Below are positions 44,031 through 54,400 of a stretch of 64,000 nucleotides of DNA, in pieces. Numbering within the stretch: position 1 is the first letter of the stretch; the number at the start of each line of letters is the position of its first letter. The translations under genes were made by a program, and so were the position numbers. The DNA is taken from contig JACJYE010000005.1 of the NCBI GenBank assembly GCA_020636255.1, positions 248,001 through 312,000 on the forward strand. The letters are read 5' to 3'. Origin of the DNA: Lewinellaceae bacterium (GTDB lineage: Bacteria > Bacteroidota > Bacteroidia > Chitinophagales > Saprospiraceae). Under the pieces are notes generated by a model. It saw only the letters and a list, made by a program, of their open reading frames with translations. It was not told the DNA's origin and ran no database searches.

Positions 44031-46223
44031 TCATTTTATCGTAAATTTTCCTTCCTGGCTGGCTGCCGCGCCCAGCGTTAGGCTGCGCTGTGATGGCTGG
44101 GAGCCGCCAATGTACACCTTGAAATCTCCTTTTTCAAGTACGCGCTCCCCTTTTTCATTTACGATCTTCATCATTTCCGGCGTGATCGTAAAGCGCACCG
44201 TTTCAGAAGCGCCCGGCCATAGCGACACCCGCTGGAATCCTTTCAGGGCATATTTCGGTACGGGAACTGAAGCTTGAGTGTCCGTAAGATAGAGCTGTAC
44301 CACTTCTTCGCCTTTGTAGCGGCCGGTATTCGTGACCGTCACTTCGGCCACCACTTCCTGCCCGGCGCCTGCCTGTGCGGGGCTCAGCTTCAGGCCGTCG
44401 TATCCGAAGCTTGTATAGCTCAGGCCGAAGCCAAAGGGGAAGAGCGGTTCTTTTTCCATGTAACGGTACGTCCGGTTGGCCATCGAGTAGTCTTCGTAGG
44501 GAGGCAGGTCATTGGCCGACATGGGGAAGGTGACCGGCAGGCGGCCCGAAGGCACGGCGTCGCCGAAGAGGATATCGGCGATGGCATTGCCGCCCTGCTC
44601 GCCGGGATACCAGGCGAATACCAGAGCATCGGCCATCTCGTACACTTCCGGGCAGGCGATAGCGCTGCCGCCGGTCAGCACGACGACCAGCTTTTTGGCG
44701 TTGGCCCGTATCTTTTTCAAAAATTCGGCCTGGCTCGGCGGCAGGCCGATATCTTCGCGGTCGCCCTTGTGGCGGCTGGCGATGGATTCGCCCTCTTCAC
44801 CTTCGATGAGCTGGGAAATGCCCAGGCAGGCGATGGCCACCTCCGCCGCGCCGGCTTCGCCTGAGAACCAGTCGATAGGGTTGCGGTTGGGCTCATCGAG
44901 CAGAGCGCCCTGGCTGTAGTGCACGGAGGTCTGTGGGCTGGTTTTACCCATTATGCCCTCCAAAATGGTTTTCAGGTCATCGCTCAGGCCATAATAGTTG
45001 GCCAGCAATGCCTGAGCATGCGCGGCGGTGGGGCCCGTTACGAAAATGCTGGCCACATCTTTGCGCAGGGGCAGCACACCATTGTTCTTGAGCAGTACGA
45101 TGGATTTTTGCGCCGCCTCCCGGCTCAGCTTCAGGTGTTCTTCGCTGCCGATAACTTCCGGCCCGATCTGGTCGAAGGGCACCGTTCCCGGCGGGTCGAA
45201 CAGGCCCAGGCGGAAGCGGGTAGGAAGCAGCTCTTTCAGGTTCTGGTCGATCATGGCTTCCGATGTCAGCCCCATTTCAATGGCTTTCAGCAGCTCGGGG
45301 TAGGTGCTGCCGCAGTTGAGGTTGCAACCGGTATTGAGGGCCAGGGCGGCAGCTTCCTGGGGTGTGTCGACCACCTTATGCCCGCTGTATATGTCCTGCA
45401 GCGCCCAGCAATCGGAGGTGAAATACCCCTTGAAGCCCCACTTTTTGCGCAACACCTCCTGCATCAGGTAGGGGTGGGCGCAGCAAGGCGCTCCATTGGT
45501 TCGGTTGTAGGCGCCCATGACGCCTTCGACCCTGGCTTCCGTGACCAGTGCTTCGAAAGCAGGCAGGTAGGTCTCCCACAGGTCTTTCATACTCACGGTG
45601 GCGTCGAACTCATGCCGCAGGGCCTCCGGGCCGCTGTGCACAGCATAGTGCTTGGCCATGGCCGCCGATTTGAGGTACCTGGGGTGGTTGCCCTGGAGCC
45701 CCTGCACAAAGGCCACGCCTATGCGGGAGGTGAGAAAGGGGTCCTCGCCATACGTCTCCTGGCCCCTGCCCCAGCGCGGGTCGCGGAACAGGTTGACGTT
45801 CGGCGTCCAGAAGGTCAGTCCCTGGTATTGCCCACGGTAGCCGTGGGCGATGGAAACGTTGTATTTCGCCCTGGCCTCGTCGGAGATAGCGTCGCCGACG
45901 CGCTGCATCAGGCCGGTGTCAAAGGTGGCCGCCATGCCGATGGCCTGCGGGAAAATGGTAGCCCTGCCATTGCGGGCCACGCCGTGCAGGCATTCGTTCC
46001 ACCAGTTGTACGCGGGTACGCCGAGGCGCTCGATAGCCGGCGCTGCGTACATCAGCTGCCCGGCCTTTTCCTCCAGCGTCATACGTGCTACAAGGTCATT
46101 GACGCGTTCGCTGATGCTCAGCGCCGGGTTCTGGAACGGGTATTGGAACTGCTGGGCCGATAAGGTGCCGCCGGCCATAAAGAGGAGCAGTAATGATAAA
46201 ATCTTAACGGATCGGTTTTTCAT
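44031..46223 (-). CDS. GH3 beta-xylosidase/beta-glucosidase
   Basis: 730 residues with the signal peptide MKNRSVKILSLLLLFMAGGT. GH3 motifs: YNWWNECLHGVARNGRATIF near the N-terminus (the WWNE-LHG pattern of the xylosidase-type branch), FWTPNVNLFRDPRWGRGQET, AMAKHYAVHSGPE, and KGYFTSDCWALQDI with the nucleophile Asp. The sandwich domain KSIVLLKNNGVLPL and a fibronectin III-like end follow. Xylo-oligosaccharide processing is the likely role, consistent with the xylulokinase-like gene in the locus. First gene of a two-gene unit with bglX. The palindrome CAATCGATTGC lies 120 bp upstream. Confidence 0.92.
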   Translation of the reverse strand: MKNRSVKILSLLLLFMAGGTLSAQQFQYPFQNPALSISERVNDLVARMTLEEKAGQLMYAAPAIERLGVPAYNWWNECLHGVARNGRATIFPQAIGMAATFDTGLMQRVGDAISDEARAKYNVSIAHGYRGQYQGLTFWTPNVNLFRDPRWGRGQETYGEDPFLTSRIGVAFVQGLQGNHPRYLKSAAMAKHYAVHSGPEALRHEFDATVSMKDLWETYLPAFEALVTEARVEGVMGAYNRTNGAPCCAHPYLMQEVLRKKWGFKGYFTSDCWALQDIYSGHKVVDTPQEAAALALNTGCNLNCGSTYPELLKAIEMGLTSEAMIDQNLKELLPTRFRLGLFDPPGTVPFDQIGPEVIGSEEHLKLSREAAQKSIVLLKNNGVLPLRKDVASIFVTGPTAAHAQALLANYYGLSDDLKTILEGIMGKTSPQTSVHYSQGALLDEPNRNPIDWFSGEAGAAEVAIACLGISQLIEGEEGESIASRHKGDREDIGLPPSQAEFLKKIRANAKKLVVVLTGGSAIACPEVYEMADALVFAWYPGEQGGNAIADILFGDAVPSGRLPVTFPMSANDLPPYEDYSMANRTYRYMEKEPLFPFGFGLSYTSFGYDGLKLSPAQAGAGQEVVAEVTVTNTGRYKGEEVVQLYLTDTQASVPVPKYALKGFQRVSLWPGASETVRFTITPEMMKIVNEKGERVLEKGDFKVYIGGSQPSQRSLTLGAAASQEGKFTIK

Positions 46224-46342
46224 TATTGCAGTAGTTTAATTTAATGGTTGTGGTAGCTAATGGTTGAAAACAAGGCGCTTCACAGGCCTTGTAAATGCCT
46301 TTGTACGGAAGCCTGAAGCTAAAAAAAATAGAGCGTTTGGAA

Positions 46343-46353
46343 CAATCGATTGC
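46343..46353. promoter_or_regulatory. Predicted operator CAATCGATTGC between divergent genes
   Basis: An 11-bp sequence containing the perfect palindrome CAATCGATTG. The same 11 bp occur upstream of susC at 60205-60215. The CG-centred form resembles operators of LacI-family regulators. It lies 120 bp before the GH3 gene (minus) and 36 bp before the ATG of the CxxCH/FG-GAP gene (plus), so it could control both. Confidence 0.5.
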
Positions 46354-46388
46354 GCAATTTTTGTAAACTCACGGTTCAACTGGTTTTG

Positions 46389-47906
46389 ATGAAAAAATGG
46401 CTCTGGATAATCGTTCTCTTCCTGCTTGCATTAGGGGCGTTTTATATGCTCTTGCCAAAAGGGCCTTCCAGCCCGGAATCGGCCTTTCTGGCCTACTGCA
46501 GTGGCTGCCACCTGGCGCCCACGCCCGCCAATATCCCGAAAGCTGTCTGGGAAGAACGCGTGCTGCCCGAAATGGCCGCAAGGCTGGGGTATAACTATAA
46601 GGGTTACGACCCGCTGGCCCAGCATACCCCGGAGGAGAACCAGTACATCACCAATAGCGGCGCCTACCCTGCAAAGCCCGCCATCGACAGCCTGGCCTGG
46701 CATCAGATACACGACTACATCCTGTCTTTGGCGCCAGACGCCATCCCTGTGGATAGCCTGCGGCACCGGCGGAACGCCGGGCCCGCCTTATTTGAACCAC
46801 GGGCAGTTTCTCTGAACGAGAACGGCCAGGCAGCTGTCACCTGCATACAGTTTGAGGCGGCCAGCCGGCAGTTCGTCGTTGGCGATGCCTACGGCAAGGT
46901 GTACAAATGGCCGGCGCTACCCGATTCCCTGCCCGCTTTCCGTACGCCGGTATTGTCGTATACCCAAAGCAAAGGAGCTGTGTACGTCACGGAAGTCGGT
47001 TATATGAACCCCAGCGAGATACCACTCGGCGTTATGCACCGGATCTACCACGGCAAAAGCGACACCCTTGCGCAGCAACTTCACCGGCCCGTTTACACGA
47101 TAGTCGCCGACCTCGATGGCGATGGCACGGAAGAAATACTGGCCTGCGAATTCGGCAACCTGACCGGTGAACTCTCCACTTTTCCTGCCTCAGGGGCCCA
47201 GGCCGGGAAAAAAAACTTGCTGCCCGTAGCAGGGGCCATTAAGGCGGAAGTAGCCGATATGAACGGCGACGGCGCCAGGGATATCGTCGTGCTGGCGGCA
47301 CAGGGTAGGGAAGGGGTTTATATCCTCTACCAGAAAGGGCCACTCGAATTCAGGGCGGAGCAGGTAGTCAGCCTGGGCCCGGAATACGGTTCGAGCTGGT
47401 TCGAGCTGTTCGACTACAACGGGGACGGTTTCCTGGATATCGCGCTGGCCAATGGCGATAATGCCGACTATACGAATTTCCTGAAACCCTATCACGGCCT
47501 GCGCCTGTATATCAACGACGGCAACAACACGTTCGAGCAGAAGTGGTTTTACCCTATCTACGGCGCGACACGCGTACTGGCCGAAGATTTCGACCTGGAC
47601 GGCGACCTCGATTTCGCGGTGCTGGCCTTTTTCCCCGATTACGGCAATGCGCCCGAAGAAAGCTTCGTATGGCTGGAAAATAAAGCCCCGGGCCAGTACC
47701 TTTTTGAACCCCATACCTTTCCGGCAGCTCTTTCCGGCCGGTGGCTGGTCATGGACAAGGGCGATTTTGACCAGGATGGCGATGCCGATATCCTGCTCGG
47801 CTCATTCCTCCGGCTTTCGCCCGGCAGTGCATATAAGGCCCTGTCAGACAGGTGGCGACGGGAGAAGGTTAGCCTGCTCCTGCTCGAGAATACGGCCCGC
47901 GACTAG
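46389..47906 (+). CDS. FG-GAP repeat protein with N-terminal CxxCH haem-type motif
   Basis: 505 residues from the ATG at 46389. One N-terminal hydrophobic anchor (MKKWLWIIVLFLLALGAFYM) with no cleavage site that stands out. Then AYCSGCHLAPTPANIPKAVW, a CxxCH site in a short cytochrome c-like segment (to about residue 105). The rest is a propeller of FG-GAP/VCBS units with calcium-type loops: DLDGDGTEE, DMNGDGARD, DYNGDGFLD, DFDLDGDLD and DFDQDGDAD. Probably tethered in the periplasm or outside the inner membrane. Divergent from the GH3 pair, and its stop lies 3 bp from the convergent FG-GAP lipoprotein gene. Electron transfer is only suggested by the motif. Confidence 0.82.
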   Translation: MKKWLWIIVLFLLALGAFYMLLPKGPSSPESAFLAYCSGCHLAPTPANIPKAVWEERVLPEMAARLGYNYKGYDPLAQHTPEENQYITNSGAYPAKPAIDSLAWHQIHDYILSLAPDAIPVDSLRHRRNAGPALFEPRAVSLNENGQAAVTCIQFEAASRQFVVGDAYGKVYKWPALPDSLPAFRTPVLSYTQSKGAVYVTEVGYMNPSEIPLGVMHRIYHGKSDTLAQQLHRPVYTIVADLDGDGTEEILACEFGNLTGELSTFPASGAQAGKKNLLPVAGAIKAEVADMNGDGARDIVVLAAQGREGVYILYQKGPLEFRAEQVVSLGPEYGSSWFELFDYNGDGFLDIALANGDNADYTNFLKPYHGLRLYINDGNNTFEQKWFYPIYGATRVLAEDFDLDGDLDFAVLAFFPDYGNAPEESFVWLENKAPGQYLFEPHTFPAALSGRWLVMDKGDFDQDGDADILLGSFLRLSPGSAYKALSDRWRREKVSLLLLENTARD

Positions 47907-47909
47907 CCG

Positions 47910-50900
47910 CTATTTCATATCAATGGACCTGTTCTTGCCATTGTATTTTGTGACCACTACCTTTTTGGCCCCTTCAGGCACGGCGACCTTCCTCGTCGAC
48001 TGGCTCAAGAAGCCATTGCCGTAGTAGAGGGCCTGGGTACCCATGTCTTCTTCGTTGTTCCCGATGAACGAGACCTTAATGTCGTCGCGCTCCGGGGTGA
48101 AGGGCCGGGCCGTTGGCCCATATCTGAAAGCGAGCAGCACGTCGTTGTTCTGGGTGGTAATGACGGCGCGTTGGTTGCCGACAAAAATGCTGGCCAGTGC
48201 TTTGGCGTTGCCGGGTACGTAAAAGCCGCTTTCGGCTATGCTCAGTGCTTTGAAATGGCCGGCGCCATCCCCTTTCAGGAAAAGCCCGTTCATGGCGTCC
48301 ATCCGCCCCAGCGTAGGCTGCACGCCGTGGTCGTTGCCCACCATCAGGATATCGATAAAACCGTCGGAATCGAAATCATCGGCCAGGATGCCGAAGGCTG
48401 GCGCTGCCTGTGCCGCAAGCGGCAGCGGGCTAACCCTGAACTTACCATTGCCCAGGTTCTCGATGTAACTGGTTTTGAAGGTTGTGGCCTTTAAAACATA
48501 CGCTCCCTTCAGGTCCTCTTTGGACAGGATGCTATCCATGGGCACCAGCCCGATCTGATGGTGCGTCGTAAACATCTTTTTAACCTTGTTCATTTCCTTG
48601 GCCAGGTCGGCGCGGCCGTGGAAGCTATATTTCTGGAGCTGGCCCTGCTGGTTTTTGAAATACACGAACGGGATGGCGTCGAGCGAGCCGTTGTCGTCAA
48701 AATCTTTGGCATAGATCTCCACCGGCCTCTCCGGGCTGGTGCGTATGGAGGAGTTTTCCCCAAAATTCGTCGCGACGTAATCCATGTCTCCGTCCTGGTC
48801 AAAATCGGCGGCGGCGATGCTGTTCCACCAGCCCGTATAGTTTTCCAGGCCGGTTTCGTTGCCCAGCTTTTTCAGCTGCCCTTTTTCGTTTTTGAAAATG
48901 GTGAGCGGCATCCACTCGCCGACGACGGCCAGGTCGGGCCAGCCGTCGGAATTGTAATCGCTCCAGATCGCATCGCACACCATGCCCAGGTTTTCCAAAG
49001 CGCCGCCGGCCCTGCTGTTGGCCGGTTCCAGCCTGATGCCGTCAGGGCCCGATTTGTTTTCCAGCAGGTAGGAGCTGGCAGGCAGGGGGTATTCGCCGGG
49101 CAGCACCCGCCCCGAAACGAAGAGGTCGATATCTCCGTCCAGGTCCATATCGGCAGCCCTGACGCAGCCGCTGCTCAGGTTCGGCAGGCCGAGCTGGCCA
49201 GATATATTGGTGAAGTGGCCCTTGTCGTTAACCAGCAGGATATCGCCGTAGCGCCGGTCCGATTTGGGGAACTGGTTGCTGCCGCAGGTGATGTACAGGT
49301 CCAGGTCGCCGTCATTATCGACATCGAAGAATACCGCGCCCAGTTCTTCCTGCTCGGGGTCGACGGGCATCTCATCGGCCGATAAGCGGAATCCGCCGCC
49401 GGGTGTTTGGAGGTATAACTTCCCCTTTTTCCTGCTGGGCCCGGGAATGTAATAATCATCGAGCTGGTCGCCGTTGGCGTCGCCAACCGCTATACCCGGG
49501 CCAAACTGGGATAGCTTGTGCAGGAGCAGGGGTTCATAGTTGTAGTCGATATAGTCCGGGTCCTCTATCTTATCGCCTGGCACTATTGCGGCCGGGCTGA
49601 ATATGGCCCCGGCGGCGAGCGGCGCTTTTATGCCCTCTTCTTTCTCAACGCGCTGGTAATCGATGCTCAGCAACTGGTTGGCCTTCTGGCCCGGCAACGA
49701 GGTTACCTTGCCGTCGGGCCAGGTGATGGCCAGGTTGGCCACCGAATCCCGCCCCAGCCCTATGAGTATCCGGGTATCCATCGACGACAGGTAGCCCCTG
49801 TAGATCGTATGCTCGTAAAAACCCCTGATATGCTGGCCCTCGTAAGAAATAGTAGCGCCGATGGCATCGCGGTTGTTGGGCTTGCCGATCAGCTCGATGC
49901 GCAGGTAATTGCCGGTGTCGACCGTATTCTCATAGAGAAAAGCCGCGTCGTTGATGTTGTTGACAACCAGGTCCAGGTCGCCGTCATTGTCCAGGTCGCC
50001 GTAGGCGGCGCCGTTGGAGAAGGAGGGGGCGTTCAGCCCCCAGCGTTCGGTCACGTTCTCGAACTGGGCAGTGCCCGTATTCCTGTAAGCGTAGTTGGCG
50101 ATCTTGACCTCCGGGATCATGGTGAGCATCTTATGCTGCTCGACATAGGCGTGGTTGTTGGACTGGTAGTCCATGAAATCGCGGTCGGTGATATCCTTGG
50201 GAAAGCCGTTCGTGATGATCAGGTCCCGGTTGCCGTCGCGGTCGAAATCCGCTATGACCGGCGCCCAGCTCCAGTCGGTGGCCTCGATGCCGGCCAGCAT
50301 GGCCTCGTCGCTGAACACCAGGTCGTCGCTGTTGGGGCGCTTGCCCTGGTTGACCTGCAGCACATTCCGGATGTATTGCTCCATGTAGCCATAGCGCTCA
50401 TTGTAGAGGAAGGTGGTGTAGTTGGTGGGGCCGAGCAGGGTCTTCTTCCGGTAGTTGCTTTCGGGCAGCATGTCGAGGGCCACGATGTCGGGCAGGCCGT
50501 CGTTGTTGAGGTCGGCTATGTCGTTGCCCATGGCCGAGAGGCCGGTATGTTTGAGGTAAGCACTGGCCTTATTGGTGAAGGTACCGTCCTGGTTGTTGAT
50601 ATACATCAGGTCGTTGGAAAGGAAATCATTGGTGACGTAGATATCTTTCCAGCCATCCTGGTTCAGGTCGCAGATGTTGAGCCCCAGGCTGTACCCCTCG
50701 AAGGTGATACCCGCTTCGCGCGATACATCCGTATAAACGGGATGCGCTGCGCCCTCAGGCCAGTCGTTGCGGTACAATTTGTCGACACGGTCGGAGGTCA
50801 GCAGGTGTTTTTCGTGCGTGTAAACCGTAGGGTTGCGCGATTCCTGCATATTGTTATTGATGATGAACAGGTCCAGGTCGCCGTCGTTGTCATAATCGAA

Positions 50901-51437
50901 GAAGGCACTGTTGGTGGAGTAACTGGTGTCGGCGATGCCGTATTCGGCGGCCAGTTCCTCAAATTCCAGTTTCCCGGCCTGCGGCATCTTGTTCACGAAC
51001 AGCAGGTTCCTGCGCCGGGCGGGCTCCTTATAGGTGTTCGTACAGATGTAGAGGTCTTTATACCCGTCCTGGTTGATGTCGACGACGGCCACGCCGGAGC
51101 ACCAGTATCCCGGGGCCGTTATCCCGCAGGCCGAACTGACGTCTTCAAAGTGGAAGCCACCTTTGTTTTGGTACAACTTGTTGTCGGCCAGGTTCCCGGA
51201 AAAGAACAGGTCGCTCAGGCCGTCATTATCGAAATCGGCAATGGCTACGCCGCCGCCGTTGTAGATGTACTCGTACGACAGGATGTTGAAGGTATCGTTG
51301 TCGGGGATCAGGTTGTTGAACACCACGCCGCTCTTTTCCGGGCTGATCATTCTGAACAGCGTTTTTTCCTTGCTATTCTTCTGGCAGGAAAACAGCGCCA
51401 ACAGGCAGCAGCCGGCAAGGGTCATTCTCAGGTTCAT
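47910..51437 (-). CDS. FG-GAP/ASPIC-UnbV lipoprotein 1
   Basis: 1175 residues. Lipoprotein signal with lipobox LFSC (Cys18). Many FG-GAP/VCBS units from residue 60 on, with loops such as DFDNDGLSD, DINQDGYKD, DLDNDGDLD, DMDLDGDID and DFDQDGDMD, forming two propeller blocks. Between them (about 510-600) is an ASPIC/UnbV segment: RDAIGATISYEGQHIRGFYE ... LGRDSVANLAITWPDGKVTS. Proteins of this group often sit beside SusC/SusD in Bacteroidota and are thought to bind glycans or proteins at the cell surface; the role is not established. Paralogue of the next gene upstream, which ends 13 bp before its start. Confidence 0.88.
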   Translation of the reverse strand: MNLRMTLAGCCLLALFSCQKNSKEKTLFRMISPEKSGVVFNNLIPDNDTFNILSYEYIYNGGGVAIADFDNDGLSDLFFSGNLADNKLYQNKGGFHFEDVSSACGITAPGYWCSGVAVVDINQDGYKDLYICTNTYKEPARRRNLLFVNKMPQAGKLEFEELAAEYGIADTSYSTNSAFFDYDNDGDLDLFIINNNMQESRNPTVYTHEKHLLTSDRVDKLYRNDWPEGAAHPVYTDVSREAGITFEGYSLGLNICDLNQDGWKDIYVTNDFLSNDLMYINNQDGTFTNKASAYLKHTGLSAMGNDIADLNNDGLPDIVALDMLPESNYRKKTLLGPTNYTTFLYNERYGYMEQYIRNVLQVNQGKRPNSDDLVFSDEAMLAGIEATDWSWAPVIADFDRDGNRDLIITNGFPKDITDRDFMDYQSNNHAYVEQHKMLTMIPEVKIANYAYRNTGTAQFENVTERWGLNAPSFSNGAAYGDLDNDGDLDLVVNNINDAAFLYENTVDTGNYLRIELIGKPNNRDAIGATISYEGQHIRGFYEHTIYRGYLSSMDTRILIGLGRDSVANLAITWPDGKVTSLPGQKANQLLSIDYQRVEKEEGIKAPLAAGAIFSPAAIVPGDKIEDPDYIDYNYEPLLLHKLSQFGPGIAVGDANGDQLDDYYIPGPSRKKGKLYLQTPGGGFRLSADEMPVDPEQEELGAVFFDVDNDGDLDLYITCGSNQFPKSDRRYGDILLVNDKGHFTNISGQLGLPNLSSGCVRAADMDLDGDIDLFVSGRVLPGEYPLPASSYLLENKSGPDGIRLEPANSRAGGALENLGMVCDAIWSDYNSDGWPDLAVVGEWMPLTIFKNEKGQLKKLGNETGLENYTGWWNSIAAADFDQDGDMDYVATNFGENSSIRTSPERPVEIYAKDFDDNGSLDAIPFVYFKNQQGQLQKYSFHGRADLAKEMNKVKKMFTTHHQIGLVPMDSILSKEDLKGAYVLKATTFKTSYIENLGNGKFRVSPLPLAAQAAPAFGILADDFDSDGFIDILMVGNDHGVQPTLGRMDAMNGLFLKGDGAGHFKALSIAESGFYVPGNAKALASIFVGNQRAVITTQNNDVLLAFRYGPTARPFTPERDDIKVSFIGNNEEDMGTQALYYGNGFLSQSTRKVAVPEGAKKVVVTKYNGKNRSIDMK

Positions 51438-51450
51438 GCTTAAACGGGTT

Positions 51451-54400
51451 TTACTTCAATTTAAAAGATAGCATAGGGGCATTATTGCGGGCCACCAGCA
51501 GCTGGCCTCCCAGATACACGGCGTCTCTCACTTCGCCTTTTGCCTTCAGGCCGCACGCCACATCGGAAACATAGGTGAACCCACCTTTGCCGTCGCCTTT
51601 GAAATAGCCGCCGCTGAAGCCGTCGTGGCGGCCTACTTCCGGTTTCAGGCCGTAAAAATTGCCGCCCAGGAAGATGTCCGGCAACTGGTCGCCATCAAGG
51701 TCCGCAACTTCGATGCTGAAAACGGGCGACCACTGCGCTGCATCGGGCATGGAGGCCATCTTCAGCTCCTTGCCTTGCCTCGTAATGATGCTGGTGCTGA
51801 ACGTAACGGCCTGTTTTTTATCCGATTGGGCCAGCAGATCCGGCGAGAACATGTCGGGAACCTGTTTTTGGGCATATTCGCTGTACTTGATGGCGTTTTT
51901 CTTTAACAAAGGCAGCTGGGAGGTCAGGTCCATTTTACTGGCAAAGGGGTAGGGCTTGTTATCGGCGCCGAAGTACCATTCTATGATGCCCTCGAATTTG
52001 CCGTTGCCGTCGAAGTCGTTGACGTAGATGTTCAGTGGTTTTTCCGGCGAGGCGCTGAACTTCATGTTCTGCCCCCAGTTGCCGAGCACGAAATCGAGGT
52101 CGCCGTCCTGGTCCAGGTCGGCGGCTTTAATGCAGTTCCACCACCCCTGGCTGTTGGGCACCTCGACATCGCGCCTCAGGTTGCCCTGAAGGTTGACAAA
52201 GAGGGTTACGGGCATCCATTCGCCTACGACAGCCAGGTCGGGCCAGCCGTCGTCGTTGAAGTCGGACCAAACAGCATCGGTAACCATGCCGATGGGGCCC
52301 GTTTCCTCGTTGGTGATATCTACCCAATTGTCTTTGCCGTCTTTTCTGAAAAGGTAACTCCGCGGCGTGAGGCCATAGGCGCCTGGCACGGCGCGGCCGC
52401 CAATGAACAGGTCCATATCGCCGTCGCTGTCAAAATCGCAGGGCCTGATGCAGCCCAGGTGCCCGATGGCAGGGGGCACGTTGACCAGTTCTTTTTCGAA
52501 ATGGCCTTTCCCGTCATTACTGTACATGCGGGCAGCGAAGTATTCGAACCCGCGCTGGTATTCATTGCCGCCAACGCCCAGCATCAGGTCGAGGTCGCCG
52601 TCTTCGTCGGCGTCAAAGAGCGCGCCGCAAACGTCCTCGCCTTCCTTGTCGAGTTCGAAGAAGGGCTGCTCGCTTTTTACATACCTGCCGTTTTGCGCCA
52701 GGAAAAGCTGGGTAGCCTGGCCTGCTGCGCCGAGGAAAACGAGGTCCTCCTGTTGGTCGCCGTTCACATCGCCATGCAGTATTTTGGGGCCCTCTCTCGA
52801 AAGCATGTGTGGCATGAGCCGTTCGTGGTCGAAGTCGAGGTATTTGTCTTCCACGTGCACCGGCACGGAAGCGAACAGCGCGGCACTGTTCTCGGTGAAG
52901 GCAGGGCCGGCCGGCGGCGCTGGCTGGGCGTATTTTCCCGATGCCCGGGCATGATCGGCCGTTACGATGCTGTTGGGCTGCAGGTTCTTCAGCACTTCGT
53001 ATTTACCGTCAGGCCAGATGATCTGTGCCGAATCAACCCGGGGCCAGTCGCCGATGCCGAATATGATGTCGGGGTCGACAGAGCTTTGAAACCCTCTGGA
53101 GAGCATGGCCTGGCTAACCTGCGTTTGCCCCTGATAGTGTATCCTGGCCAGAGTACCCACTCCAAAGGGGTTGCTTGTGCTGCCCTTCAACTTGAACTTT
53201 ATAAATCCTTTGCCCGCTTGGCCTGCTGCGTTGTTGCGGTAGACAAAGGCCTCCATATTGACGTTGTTCACCACCAGGTCGTAGTCCCCGTCATTGTCGA
53301 GGTCACCATAGGCCGAGCCGTTGCTGTAGCTCTCCTGGCCAAGGTTCAGCTCCGCGGCCTTGTTCTTGAACCTCAGGCCGCCCTGGTTGATGAAAGCGAA
53401 GTTTTGCTGCTTGTTGTGCGGCAGGTAACCGACGAAATCCCGGAAATCGACCCTGCCGCTCTCTTTGACCACTTTTTTTAACTGCTCTTCGTCGGCCAGG
53501 AAGTTGATGAAGTCCAGGTCCGTAATGTCGTGGTAGATCCCGTTGCTGACGAAGATGTCCTTTCTGCCGTCATTGTCCATGTCAAAGATGAGCGCGCCCC
53601 AGCTCCAGTCTGTAGCGGCCACATCGGAGAAAAAGGCCAGCTCGTGGAAAGCGCCGTCCCCTTTGTTGATGTGCAGGCAGTTCTGGATGTACTGGTAAAA
53701 ATAGCTGTTCCGCCACTTCAGGCCTTCCAGGTGGTATTCCTCTATCATCAGGGCCGACTTCATGCGATAGTTGCTGGCGGGCAGCATGTCGGTGCTGAAA
53801 ATATCCTGATAGCCATCGTTGTTGATGTCGGCGATGTCGGCCCCCATGCTGTTGGCGGAGATGTAGTCCATCTGATCGGGCAGCACCTCTTTGAAAGTGC
53901 CGTTTTGCATGTTGAGGTACAGGTAGTCCCTTTCCCAGAAGTCATTCGATACGTAGATGTCGGGGTAACCGTCGTTGTTGATATCGCCTACCGAGGCGCC
54001 CAGGCCGAAATCGATATCTCCCGAGAACAGGCCGGCCTTTTCCGTCACGTCAACGAACCTGCCGCCCTGCTGTTCGTACAGCCGGTCGCCGCCCGGAGCG
54101 CCGAAGTTCTTCCGGCTGCCGGAAGCATTGGAGGCTATGCGCTTGGGGTCGGTATAACTGTTGTTGAGGACGAAGCAGTCGAGGTCGCCGTCGAGGTCGT
54201 AATCGAAGAAAGCGGCATGGGTGGAATAACCGTCATCATTCAGGCCGTAGGCCGCGGCGCTTTCCGTGAACGTGAGGTTGCCGTTGTTGATGAACAGCTC
54301 GTTTTCCCTGTTGGCGCCGGAAATATCGCCGGAGTTGCAGACATAGATATCCAGCAGCCCGTCGGCATTGACATCGGCAAAGGCCACGCCCGTGCTCCAG

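Noticed and set aside
44919..46163. 414-residue plus-strand open frame
   Set aside because: Antisense to a GH3 enzyme with all catalytic motifs intact.
49518..51443. 641-residue plus-strand open frame
   Set aside because: Fully antisense to the FG-GAP lipoprotein gene; it is rich in Val, Gly and Asp from the reversed calcium-loop codons and has no domain of its own.
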